DNA from: Amphirosellinia nigrospora
Lineage: Eukaryota > Ascomycota > Sordariomycetes > Xylariales > Xylariaceae
DNA: 64,000 nt
Direction: 5' to 3'
NCBI GenBank assembly: GCA_004123355.1
Contig: SCHM01000004.1
Span: 4,739,017-4,803,016, forward strand
This document shows, one piece after another, positions 25,001-34,797 of this stretch. Every line of letters begins with the position of its first letter. Within the stretch, counting starts at the first letter, position 1. The notes beneath the pieces were generated by a model that saw only the letters and a program-made list of their open reading frames with translations, searched no databases and was not told the DNA's origin. The translations under genes were made by a program, and so were the position numbers.

Positions 25001-26134
25001 GCAGGATGCGATTCTCGATTGAGCTGCAAATTCGCACTCCGGCATCTCTAGTAGTCTCAAATAGAGCCGAACCAAGTATACGGTAGAAATCAAGATGCCT
25101 CAAACTTACCAAATCAACAATAACAGCGCCCGTAGAAAGTGCATCCGCCTTCGTGAATATTCGAACCACTTTAATCAGCGGCCAATATTCCATTGGAGAG
25201 TCAGCTCGTGGTTTCTGACCGACAGGACCAGTCGATTTCTCCTTGCTATCGACATAGTGTTGCATTCTTATGTAAAGCTGCTTGGCCGTCTCTTCCTTAA
25301 GCAGCTTTGTCGTTCCGAGAATATTACGAACGGCTGGTTCGTCGGCGAGGTCCTTGGGGTTGGCTTTGGCGATCATATCCCTAGTTTTCTGTGGATATAC
25401 TGCTTTCACTTTTGCGTAGGCAACGCCAGCCTCGGTATCCGCCTTAGTAGCTTCCCGAGAGACCTGCCCGCTAGGGTCTAAAAGATCACTGAACAGCACT
25501 TGCAGTTCTCTAGCCCACTCCTCAGTAGAGATAAACTCTATTTCAGCTCGGTACAGTTCTCGGGGGTCATCAGAGTGGTTAAAGGAGATCTCGGTAGGAG
25601 ATGCAGTGCACGCCCGCAAGCAATTAGTAGGCAGAAGTCTAGGACATATCAGCATGGTTAGGAAGCTATCAATTCACGAAAAGCAGGGTTCGCCAACCTT
25701 TCCTCGTCGAGTAATGCATTGATGACAGAACTTTTGCCGGCGCCAGTGTTGCCAACAACACCGACGACAGTGCGCGCAGGCGCAGTACGCTTTTGAAGGT
25801 CAGTGATGGATTTGATCCAGTTATCAGCATCTCTGTTTGCGTGGGTGCTCAAGGCGGCCTGGAGTTGATGGAGAACTTCAGTAGCTATTGAGACGCCGGT
25901 TTCAAGGTCGTCGAGCGTATCCTTCGTACACAGCTGCTCGAGGTTACAAGTCTGAGGTTCATTGGGATTACCATGGCCCGAATCCTCACCCGAGTCTTGA
26001 GCAGCGTCTTGAGGGGGGATTCTGGAGAGAGGCGACACATCTGAGGGCTCAGGCTTCACGATGCCGCTGGTCGAAGTGCCAGGCTCGGGCTTCGGCTTCA
26101 CCGACCGGCTTACAAGGTTCTCCATTTCGGGCAT
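22063..26134 (-). CDS. SLIP-GC-like (nuclear GTPase) dynamin-family protein
   Basis: A large GTPase of about 1,090 residues like the fungal proteins annotated as nuclear GTPase SLIP-GC, in the dynamin superfamily. Exons fit precisely: 26134-25698, 25638-25110, 24945-24131, 23971-23575 and 23364-22660, all in phase, then a last part ending at 22063. The P-loop is GNTGAGKSS at residues 128-136. The segment after it has PTNCLRACTASPTEISF (switch I region, with T) and RIFTKADALSTGAVIVDLPG (G3 region, DLPG). After the G domain, at 24.1-24.7 kb, come coiled coils, an NPKKRKRSDR nuclear-signal-like motif and acidic serine stretches. The N-terminus is Pro/Glu-rich with a VKPE sequence that fits a SUMO site. 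Start: stop codons precede the ATG at 26134 in frame, with no earlier ATG. The join between about 22380 and 22530 does not keep frame as I read it. Biological role in fungi is unknown. Confidence 0.82.
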
Positions 26135-26300
26135 CAGGCTGCTTGCCGCATCAAGTTCGATTGTGGGAGGGGTAGGAGGGGTAGTAGGAATAACGATGAA
26201 GTGCTTGTAGTCGTATCGTCAACCGCATTTAGTAGGTGCGAGGTGGGAGACTGGTCATCAAAACGTGCAGTGGTGAAGTCGAGGTCAGACAGGTGCTGGC

Positions 26301-26376
26301 TACCTAGTGCTTCTAGGTAGGTAAGTACCTAAGGCATACTGTGTAGGTGGCTATAGGTAAGGTAGGTAGGTACCTG
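26301..26376. repeat. Cluster of TAGGTA/TACCTA motifs
   Basis: Several copies of CTAGGTAGGTA, GTACCT and GGTAGGTAGGTACC within 76 bases upstream of the GTPase gene. The motif recurs in most long intergenic gaps of the window. Confidence 0.6.
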
Positions 26377-26780
26377 CATAGTTCACGCAACTACAGTTCC
26401 TACCTGTGTTAAAGCAAGGGAGACTCATCGTTCGCTGAATTTTTCGAGGTACCTTTGCCCCTTACTTCAAGACGCGACGCGTTCTATAGCTAATAGATTA
26501 TTACGAACGCGTGGTAACATGACCTGGGCCCCTAAGATCTACCTTCCAATAACCCAATTGGGCCAGAAGATAGGTAACCTTGTCTGACTACTCAATTAAA
26601 AATGTCTTACAGTACCTGATAGCTAACCTTGGAAATGATACGCAATTGCCCAGGCGCTGTCTACATGGAAATTTTAAGTGCAGGTGAGATGAAGTCATAT
26701 GATGTACCGAGCCTTGCACATCACTCAGGCACCATTGGCCTGGGATCAGTTCAATGCAACGCTAACCTACCAGATAAGGC

Positions 26781-26833
26781 AAGTACCTAGGTACCTACCT
26801 AGGTAATACCTAGGCTCTGACCTAGGTACCTAA
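26781..26833. repeat. Palindromic CCTAGGTACCTAGG-type cluster
   Basis: Overlapping perfect palindromes built on ACCTAGGT and TAGGTACCTA are packed into about 50 bases. Could fold as hairpins; function unknown. Confidence 0.6.
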
Positions 26834-27967
26834 TTCTCTCACCCTCCTCAAACACTACCTACAGTACATCTCGCCAATCTTGATAACACCCTTAACGTAG
26901 ATCTGGTTGAAGATACTTATTAGGCAGCCAACAGTGCAAAAGGCAGAATTGATAGACTCGTTCATACTAGCAATATGTTGCATCCTGAAGCCATGCCACC
27001 TATGTGTATTTGAGAATCGCCTATGCTGGATACCATACAACATCCCGTTTCTCAACGATTGCATCGTGCCCGTCTTCCTTTGTTTGTCTAGGTACACCCT
27101 TATAACATTCGCTAGTCTTTTGCACCACGAGTATGGTCGAGCGAGGAGTACAAAGCCATAATGGCAAGGCCTAAAAATGAGCACGCCATTTACGACGAGA
27201 GCTTCTTGACTCCAGCCCAGCCCCCATCCGCATGCTGATGAGACCCTGTCCTGCCAGGTAGGCTGCGGCCCGTCTGGACGTTTAACCGATTCCGTGTTGA
27301 CCCCAAGCCCCTTGTCATCATAGTCCTCACAGCGTTCAAACTGGTCGTCTAATATACTTGCTAGAGGTCGTTAGTGTCGGCTGTTACATGACTGGCTCGC
27401 TGTGTAGTAGTAGCATCATGCCGCAATGCAACCCTGCGTGAGGTCTGTCAACGTCCAGACCGGTGACGACAGACGTAACGTTCATTCCTGGTCTATCTGT
27501 TACTAATGCTTTCATTCTCTTGTATAATTGAAGGACATCTCCAGGGTCGACACCAAGTACCGGAATGAAGTATACCGTGAGGCCAACGAGGATGCGACTG
27601 GTCTTTCGATTTATCCGAACCTTTGGTTAGTATACACTGGCTTCCCCGCTACCACTCATAGCAGGAAAACTTGATATAACATTCAAGTTGGGTAATAATG
27701 CACATTATGAAAGCAGGTTCTAGGACTACCAGCAGCCTATTGCAGCGCTTCTTCATATTGTACTGTCTGGCGGTTCTTGGTCTCCACGTCTTCCGGCCAT
27801 GGCCACCACTGGGATCGACTTGGCCCCGGATCTTTTCAAGATGAAGCGAACTTCTTCTGGCTGGTTTGGGGCAATAATACCAGGCAATGTATTGCCCAAG
27901 GCAGGATGCATAATGAGAGATATTAAATAACGAGTCCCGGTACTTGACCAGCTATCAACACTTCTTT

Positions 27968-27982
27968 GCCAATTACTATAAA
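27968..27982 (+). promoter_or_regulatory. Possible CCAAT and TATA-like core promoter of the GH16 gene
   Basis: CCAAT is followed three bases later by CTATAAAC at 27975-27982, about 77-84 bases upstream of the ATG at 28059. Position and sequence suit a core promoter; weak evidence because such motifs are common. Confidence 0.3.
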
Positions 27983-28058
27983 CTAGCCACTCCGCTAGCC
28001 CGTTCGCAGTCTTGACAAAATGTCTACAAACTTCAAGTGAGACGCAAATAACATCACG

Positions 28059-29422
28059 ATGGCACTAGGCCTTCATGGCATTTGTGCTGTACTTGGGGCA
28101 ATTGCCCTCTCATTTCACCCTGTAATAGCGCAGAACTTTCCTCTCGTCACAGATTCAAGATGTAATTGCTACCGATCTACTTCTCACTACTTCCGAAGCC
28201 ACAAGTTCTTCGATTTCAGGTCGCTATCGCAGTATGCCCGTGTGCCCGCCCCAATAGACACAGCCCAGGGAAACACGGACGCTCCCGTGACGAGCGCTTA
28301 CTTCCAGTCCCCAGAGTGGAAAGATATTTGGTCGATTCAGAACTGGAACAACAGCGCATTTCTGGGTGGGAACTCAGATGTGACGGGGAGCGATGCAACC
28401 GTGCTCATGGTCAACTCCCCCAATAATATTTACATTCAACATAATGACGACCGTGTTCCAACCTCCAACACATATCTGGTTATGCGGACTATGCGTCACC
28501 AAGATTTCCAGTCTGCCGCCGAGATAGAGTCCGGTTCCATGAACTACCAATACCTATCTATCCGCATGTACGCTCGAACTAGAGGATCACCCGGGGCTAT
28601 CACCGCCATGTTTACCTTTCGCAATGCTGATACACTAGGAAAAGTCCAAGAGTCCGACCTGGAGATCAGAACAAGTGACCCCGTACAATCTATTCAATAC
28701 ACAAATCAGCCAAGTTGGAACGAAGATGGCAATATTCCCCAGGCCACGCGCAACGTCAGTCTTCCTAAGCTAGGCTGGAGTGACTGGCAGTATCATCGCA
28801 TGGATGTGAGCGGGATCTTTTTCATTCTCCCCACCTAGTAGTTCGAGTTTCTCATAATTCATTTTCAAGTAATCACTGATTTCCAGTCATACGACATCTA
28901 CGACAACCCCGCCCCATTATAGTGAATGCTGAGACATAAACCAGTGGACACCCGGTTCTACCAGCTGGCTCGCAGATGGGAAACTCGTCTCCTCGATTCA
29001 GTTCCAGGCACCGAAAGACCCCAGTCTGGTTATTTTCAATGCGTGGAGTGATGGTGGTACCTGGAGTGGGAACATGACGGTGAACTCGACGGCAGAGTTG
29101 CAAATCCAATGGATCGAATTCGTCTACAACACCACCGACAGTACTCCCGGTACTCCCGCTCCTCCGGTTCAGCCGCCTTGGGGATGGAACCCTGGTAACC
29201 CTGGTAACACCCCTCAGCCTCAAGTGTGCGGTAACATCTGCTCTATCGATCAGACGTCGAAAACTGGCACACCTGTTCTAGTGCAAGAGCCGCAGAGTAT
29301 GGGAAATTTCACTTATTTGAGACATTTTCCTCTCTCTATATCCATTTCTTCAATTCGCTATTCACTTCTCGTTGGTCATTAGCTGACATACCATTTTTGC
29401 AACAGACCCTTCGAATCCGGGT

Positions 29423-29455
<33 letters not shown>

Positions 29456-29584
29456 TCAGGCCCTGGGACTTGCACGACCGCAAAGTACGGGCAATGTGCC
29501 GGCAAAAATTGGAGTGGTTGCGGAACGTGCGCTTCCGGAACGACATGCAAGTACCAAAACGATTACTACTCACAGTGTCTGTAG
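28059..29584 (+). CDS. Secreted GH16-like glucanase with C-terminal CBM1 cellulose-binding module
   Basis: An intact three-exon gene (28059-28805, 28945-29296, 29406-29584; phases 0 and 1) encoding 425 residues. A signal peptide ([18 protein letters not shown]...A) precedes [14 protein letters not shown]. The concanavalin A-like fold is indicated by FFDFRSL and the catalytic signature ESDLEIR, matching the GH16 ExDxE pattern (nucleophile and acid/base Glu), then [27 protein letters not shown] and [10 protein letters not shown], typical of fungal GH16 proteins. After a Pro-rich linker and a run of 12 glycines (29420-29455) comes a CBM1 with the usual cysteines and aromatics: [32 protein letters not shown]. 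Likely a secreted beta-1,3(4)-glucanase or wall-crosslinking enzyme that binds cellulose; exact substrate not readable from sequence. Confidence 0.88.
29420..29455 (+). repeat. GGT/GGC triplet run encoding a 12-glycine linker
   Basis: Three GGT then nine GGC codons in frame, opening the last exon of the GH16 gene and joining the catalytic part to the CBM1. Triplet runs like this can vary in length between strains. Confidence 0.85.
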
Positions 29585-30092
29585 ACATATATGTATTCCA
29601 ACAATTCTCGCTTATTACTTTGGCAAGGAGAACAGCGATTGGTATCGTGGAAATTCTCTCTCCTTATTTTGGGTACTTGTATTTGGATCGAATTCGCTTC
29701 TTCTGGGGTGGTTATTGTGACTTATAATTGAATCGACGTTCTGCATACATAGGTATCTCAGGCTTAGTCTTCATTCTCTTTAACATGAAATCGGGGAGTA
29801 TAAGGTAACAAATAAATTTATCCTTATTCATGACTCTGTTTATATCTGACAACTCCCGAAATACTCGTTAGAAACCTCGTTTTTAGATGTACAATGCGCC
29901 AGTGCCGAGGAGTACTCAGAATATTCTTGTTGAGATTTTAGAATTAGAATACCGATATTCACAGTGGGCGATGAATACATACAAACTATTTGATTAAAAA
30001 AGAAAGAGGAGTCTTTCCACATTGGTCAGAGCCGAAAATAGATCAAGGGCCAGATACATCCAGAGACCAATTAATATTCTACGTACTACTAA
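29585..30092. other. Intergenic region between convergent genes
   Basis: About 510 bp holding the 3' ends of the GH16 gene and the small minus-strand gene. AT-rich; nothing else seen. Confidence 0.6.
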
Positions 30093-30604
30093 TCAATAGT
30101 GAACGATATCCTTATTATTAGCACCGTCTTCCACCCACTTTTGAAGCGCCCTCTTGACGTTATCGGCTGCCTTCTCTGCATAACCCGGTCCGGGGTTAGG
30201 TGGGGGGACGACAGACGGGTTTCCCGCGATCCACGCCACGGGCAGACTACTCGCGTCACGAAAGAGGCGATTTAGCTCCTTCACATCCTCAGGGTCGAAT
30301 GCTCGCCCGAATATGATGCCACGAGGGGTCTGGTGAAGTCATGGCTGCCAATGGTATTCGACATCCGCGACGTTGGTCCATCCCCGGCAAGGAGGCTGGG
30401 AAAGTTGGTCTTGGCATCCTCAAATGAATTGATGAACTGGAGGACTAGAGCCGACGTTGATCAGTCTGGCTGTGGAGAGGGAGGAATGCCTCGATCATAC
30501 GCACCTTCGATCTCAGGCTTGATCATCGATGTGACTTTCTCGCCAACCTCCGTCGTCTTACCGCATAGGATGACGGGAATTGGCTGCGTCGAGTCCGTCA
30601 TCAT
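30093..30604 (-). CDS. Small conserved fungal protein of unknown function (Rossmann-like start; one frame shift)
   Basis: From ATG 30604 the frame reads MMTDSTQPIPVILCGKTTE, then VGEKVTSMIKPEIE, an intron at 30504-30446 (or one base either side) and VLQFINSFEDAKTNFPSLLAGD, SNTIGSHDFTRP. After a one-base shift near 30330 it continues RGIIFGRAFDPEDVKELNRLF, ASSLPVAWIAGNPSVVPPP, and ends GANNKDIVHY at 30093. The order PIPVILCGK...I.PE.EV...F, then RGIIFGRAFD, then a Pro-rich stretch and a Lys/Glu helix, matches a widespread uncharacterised ascomycete family of about 150-170 residues that looks like a single-domain alpha/beta protein. No catalytic motif is clear. The frame shift lies in a C run (ACCCC), which favours sequencing error. 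Confidence 0.65.
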
Positions 30605-31459
30605 GATACGCGCTTTCGGTAAGATCACTACAAGTTATACAAGAACGGATCTTAAGAAATGGGGTAAGTTACTTCATATTAGGTTGTTATGAGTTGAAAC
30701 AAATCTAGAGCAATTTATAAATTTTTCGTTGGGACTTTTCAAGGTTACGATTGGAGCGGCCACTGTGCTTTAGCCGAGGGGTTCTTTGAAACACCCATCT
30801 TCTCAATCAACACTGGCCCAGTTGAACAATCTCACACGGAGTTCGTGCGTCAACGCTTTCCGAGATCTTTGTTAGCTTGTTAGCTTAGAAATCATAGCCC
30901 CGACGGGAGGCGGCATACAAGCACACATTGAAGTTCCGTGAGAATGAACGACTGAAACCCAGTTCAGCGCCGTATAATGAGGTCAAACGCCAATTGGTCG
31001 GGGCTCGTGATCTTGGCTGCCAAATTAGGTGAGGCCTACCAAAGCCGATTGGCCAGTGTGTATCGGGTATCTGGGTACTTCACGGGCATCAATTCCCAGC
31101 TCAAAACGGTACATAGATACCCGAAAGTAATTACTCAGTCCCCGTAATACCATCACGCCCGGCCTCCGTCCGGACGGGTAGGAGAGGCTTTTGACCGTTC
31201 CGTAAAATAAAGATGATTCGGAAATAATTAGTCGTCGTGCTGTTGCCTCTCTAGCCCGTCCCGGTTGATTAATAATGTCACTAGAAGCTCTAAGTAGATA
31301 TACCCTACTGCGAGCGGCACAACTATATAATCTCAATCTACAGCTCGCAAGGTCGAGACTCATAGTACTATTCTTTAACTTATCGTTTACCTATTGTGTT
31401 ATATCACTAACGTTGCTTCACAGACTACTCGCTCTGTTCATCGGAAATCATCTATAGCC
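30605..31459. other. Intergenic region between divergent genes
   Basis: About 850 bp that should hold the promoters of the small minus-strand gene and the dehydrogenase gene. No coding or repeat signal recognised. Confidence 0.55.
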
Positions 31460-32563
31460 ATGTCTATTCAGCAACTCCAAGCATCCAAACAGGGCGGCCC
31501 ATTCCTTCAGGTCACAGCGCCCATTCCGAAGCCTGGCGATCATGAAATCTGCATTCGACCTCGGGCTGTGTCGTTGAATCCCATTGATTGGAAGAATCTC
31601 CGCTTCGGTGCCATGGTCGACACCTGGCCTGCTGTCCTTGGTATCGAGGGAGCTGGAATTATTGAGTCTGTCGGGGGCAGCATCACATCCTTCAAGCCCG
31701 GCGATGAAGTCATGTCTTAGGTCAACAGAAGCCAGTGCAACGGCGCATTCCAAGACGTTTACACCGCCCAAGAGGCCGCCGTTGCTAAAAAGCCGGCGTC
31801 TCTCAGCTTCGAGGAGGCAACCTCCCTCCCCATCGGTTACCTCACTGCCGCAGCCGCAGTAGCTGTCGGTTTAAAAGTCACCCTTCCTGGACTCTCCAAG
31901 CCTGATAGAATCACTCCGCCGTTGGAGTCCATTCTCGTCCTTGGGGCCAGCTCAGCTGTAGGCTCGGCAGCGGTTCAGCTTCTCCGCATCGCACTTCCTT
32001 CTGCCACTATTATCACAACTAGCTCAGTCGCTCACCATAGCTACCTCAAATCGTTAGGTGCCACTACTTGTCTCGAACGGGCTGCTCAGCAGGACGCTGC
32101 CGCCTTGGAAGCTGCCACCCCTGGGGGTTTCGGAGTAGATGCCATCCTCGACCCAGTCGGAGCCGGTGCTGAGGCGCCCGCCGTCTTTGAAGCGTTTAAG
32201 AGCGATGGTCCCAAGATGTACTCTCTAGTCGTTACGCGTATGGGTATCGAATTGCCTTCGGGTGTCCAATCAACTAGTAAGTCTTCTATCATGAGGCTGG
32301 TTCCCGCGGCTAGCCGTACGACCGAGTGTGTACACCCAATATCATCTAGGTGGTTTGCTTACTGTTCATCTTGTAGTGGTCGGCGGCCAGAGCATAATTG
32401 ATCAAGAAAATAGTGCCATGAAATACCTTACCAAACTGCTAGAAGAGGGCAAATACAAGCTGCCAGTGAAAGTCGAGGTGGTGGGTAAGGGGTTACAGGC
32501 CATCGAGGGAATTTAGACAAGGTCATGAAAGTCAGTGGCACAAAGCTGGTGGTTAGCTTGTAA
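31460..32563 (+). CDS. Medium-chain zinc-type/enoyl-reductase-like dehydrogenase, broken by an in-frame stop and a shift
   Basis: From ATG 31460 (MSIQQLQASKQGGPFLQVT) the frame follows the medium-chain dehydrogenase/reductase fold: GroES-like part with SLNPIDWK, LGIEGAGII and KPGDEV; Rossmann part with LVLGASSAVGSAAVQLL (GxGxxG-like NADPH site), SLGATTCL and DAILDPVG; C-terminal part KYLTKLLEEGKYKLPVKV, EVVGKGLQAI, KVMKVSGTKLVVSL. This is the fungal ToxD/trans-enoyl reductase-like group that reduces double bonds with NADPH. An intron fits at 32277-32376. A TAG at 31718-31720 stands where relatives have Trp (TGG), and a one-base shift near 32512 is needed to reach the conserved C-terminus (stop 32561-32563). 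A G-to-A change fits repeat-induced or ordinary point mutation. It may be a young pseudogene. Confidence 0.75.
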
Positions 32564-33078
32564 ATAAAACTAGAAGTATAGTTGTTTCGGCGGTGTAGCC
32601 ATATTTCATGCATCTTATCACAAGGTATCGACACACAGACGTAGACAAAGAGACTCCTTCTATGTAGTCAAACAACCCGTACGAAGATTTTTTCAGAGAC
32701 TTTCGTGTAATAACCACAAGTGTCTATTGTCCTAACCAAATACAGGATACTCGACAGATAGAATGATGATGTATCCCAATATAGTTTCGCCTTCTTCAGC
32801 CCGACCTGTACAATGAAGAGCTAAATGAGTACGAAAGTCTGTAGTTGGCCCCCGGTTGCTCTATGGCAAGGAAATGATTGTAACCAATGACAATTTCTTA
32901 AGTTTATCTACGAGCCATACATATTTTGAGGCATGGATGAAAAGTAAGCTATTAATGAAGTTGAATCGAAGCGAACATTAAAAAAAAGGAGCTGTTCTCT
33001 AGCCTAGAAGGCCGTACATATGTTGCTCCAGCGCCGTATTGATACTATCCCACGCGCAACTAGTATCACGGTACCTAT
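32564..33078. other. Intergenic region between convergent genes
   Basis: About 515 bp between the dehydrogenase and the FAD oxidoreductase stops. AT-rich with no further coding signal. Confidence 0.6.
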
Positions 33079-34797
33079 TTATACCAAAAAAGAATTGTAG
33101 TGACTAAAGAAGTTGTGGGGGTCGTACTTGGCCTTCAGATTTCGCAGACGCTCTAGCCTCCAAGGTTCGTACCCGTACATCGCTTCGAGAGACTCGTCAC
33201 CATGGGCGTAATTCAAATACACATGCTGCCGTTCATAGCCCGAATGCTTCATCACTTCCCCACGCCATGCCTTTGCCCAACCGTCAACAGTGGAGCCAAT
33301 GCTATAATCCGTAAAAGAACCTTGATTAGTGTGAGGATGTTGCCGTACTCGCGATTTCCGTAGGCTGTCTGTGAGGCGTCTTGCGCTCTGACCTCCTGTG
33401 CGAAAACTTCAAATAAGACGGTCGATTGCGATGCGCTTGGGTTATTCTGATGAATTCTTTGTAGGAGGTGTACAGCGACACCGTCATTGGAATGTCGAAG
33501 TCCTTTGCCTTGGCTGTGTAAACATCAACATTCTGGATAGTCTGGTCGACAACGCCAGAACTTGACTTTTCGCATGCCACGCTAATGAAGCCTCCGACGG
33601 CGGTATCCGACAGTTGATCCCAGCGTACAATAGTGTCATTAAGGAATGTACGTTCAATGCCTGTAGTGTTTGATGTAGCAAATCGTGCAGCGTAGTCCTC
33701 CCCTTAGCTCGCTCGCCAAGGTATACAAGGCCTAGGTAAAGCTCGGGCTAATAAAACTGTCAGTGGCTAAACACGGTCAATATCCTAGAACTGTACTTAC
33801 TTTGTTTGTAGTTGAGTTAGTGAACATAACAAAGTCCAGCCCGAGATCCGCCTCTTGGGTTGGGATGATGTCGTTGATGACTCCAAGAACTCCCTCAAGT
33901 GACTCGTCAGTGAAAGACATGTCGGCATTGTAGTACATGCCGCCATTCGTCTGGGGCCACGTTTCAAGTGTGAACTCGAGCATTATGCCAAAATTATGGC
34001 CAGCGCCACGCATCGCCCAGAACAGATCCGGGTTCTCCGTGGCAGATACGTTGATAATCGTGCCATTCCACAAGGCCACACGCATACTGATGATCTCGTC
34101 TATGACTAGACCGTACTTGCCCTGGATGAAACCATGGCCTCCTCCGAGGGTGACACCCCCGGCGCCAACACATGAACTCGCCAGAGCTATATACCGTGTG
34201 CATTAGTTAGCTTAGCTTCGAGTCCCAATCATACGACCGAGGAAAAGAAATACCGACCTAATTCCCGGCCAGCATCATAGGCCGCTTTCCAAACATCTCG
34301 GAAATGGACTCCGCCGCCCACAGTGATGGTATCATCAGTATTGACAGTAACGTTGTTGAAATATTCTAGGCTTATATCTACACCGTGCTGAAGACTAGCT
34401 AGTGAGGTGGAATAGCCGTGGTTAGTGCCCGTAGCTAAAAAGGACAAGTTGTGATCCGTTAGATATTTCAACTATGCGTAAGTTAGCTCTTCAGCCCAAG
34501 GAATTCCCGAAATGTCACTTACACCGGCCGATAGGTCCTGTTCTGTTCCTGGAATAAACACGACGTCGAATACTGGAGCGCTCCAGTTGGACCAGCGATG
34601 GGTCTCAGCGGCCCATAACTCTGAGTCTGGATATATAACCGAGGACTCAGAAGAGAGTTGAAGTTTAAAAGGGGGGATGGGGTAGCTCTCTCTAACATTC
34701 GAATAAGACTATCAGTATTATGAGCCTCCAACACTGGTGCGGCATTGACAGTTAAGGCGATGAATGCACTGACGAGCAAGAAAATGTCAGGAAACAT
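33079..34797 (-). CDS. Secreted FAD-linked oxidoreductase, berberine-bridge (BBE)-like (frame interrupted)
   Basis: ATG 34797 gives MFPDIFLLVSAFIALTVNAAP, a signal peptide (an upstream in-frame TTG is not a credible start). The FAD-binding part shows FDVVFIPGTEQDLSAG, then an intron 34522-34472, KYLTDHNLSFLATGTNHGYS, VTVGGGVHFRDVW-like sequence, a second intron (about 34228-34205 region, GTCGGT to TAG) and CVGAGGVTLGGGHGF, the pyrophosphate loop of this family, then RGAGHNFGI. A third intron near 33803-33750 precedes PELYLGLVYLGER. The C-terminal BBE domain ends NYAHGDESLEAMYG, KAKYDPHNFF, NSFLV, stop 33079-33081. Such enzymes oxidise alcohols or sugars, often in secondary metabolism. About four single-base shifts interrupt it, for example near 34655 beside C and T runs. 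Its start faces the gene-poor block; it is convergent with the dehydrogenase. Confidence 0.78.

Larger units (their letters stand above)
26135..28058. other. Intergenic region between divergent genes, rich in TAGGTACCTA motifs
   Basis: About 1.9 kb between the GTPase start (minus) and the GH16 start (plus), so it should hold both promoters. Dense palindromic TAGGTACCTA-type clusters lie at 26301-26376 and 26781-26833. No coding sequence recognised. Confidence 0.55.

Noticed and set aside
28059-34797. GH16, dehydrogenase and FAD oxidoreductase as a biosynthetic gene cluster
   Set aside because: There is no core synthase, no pathway regulator and mixed orientation; the proximity alone does not support a cluster.
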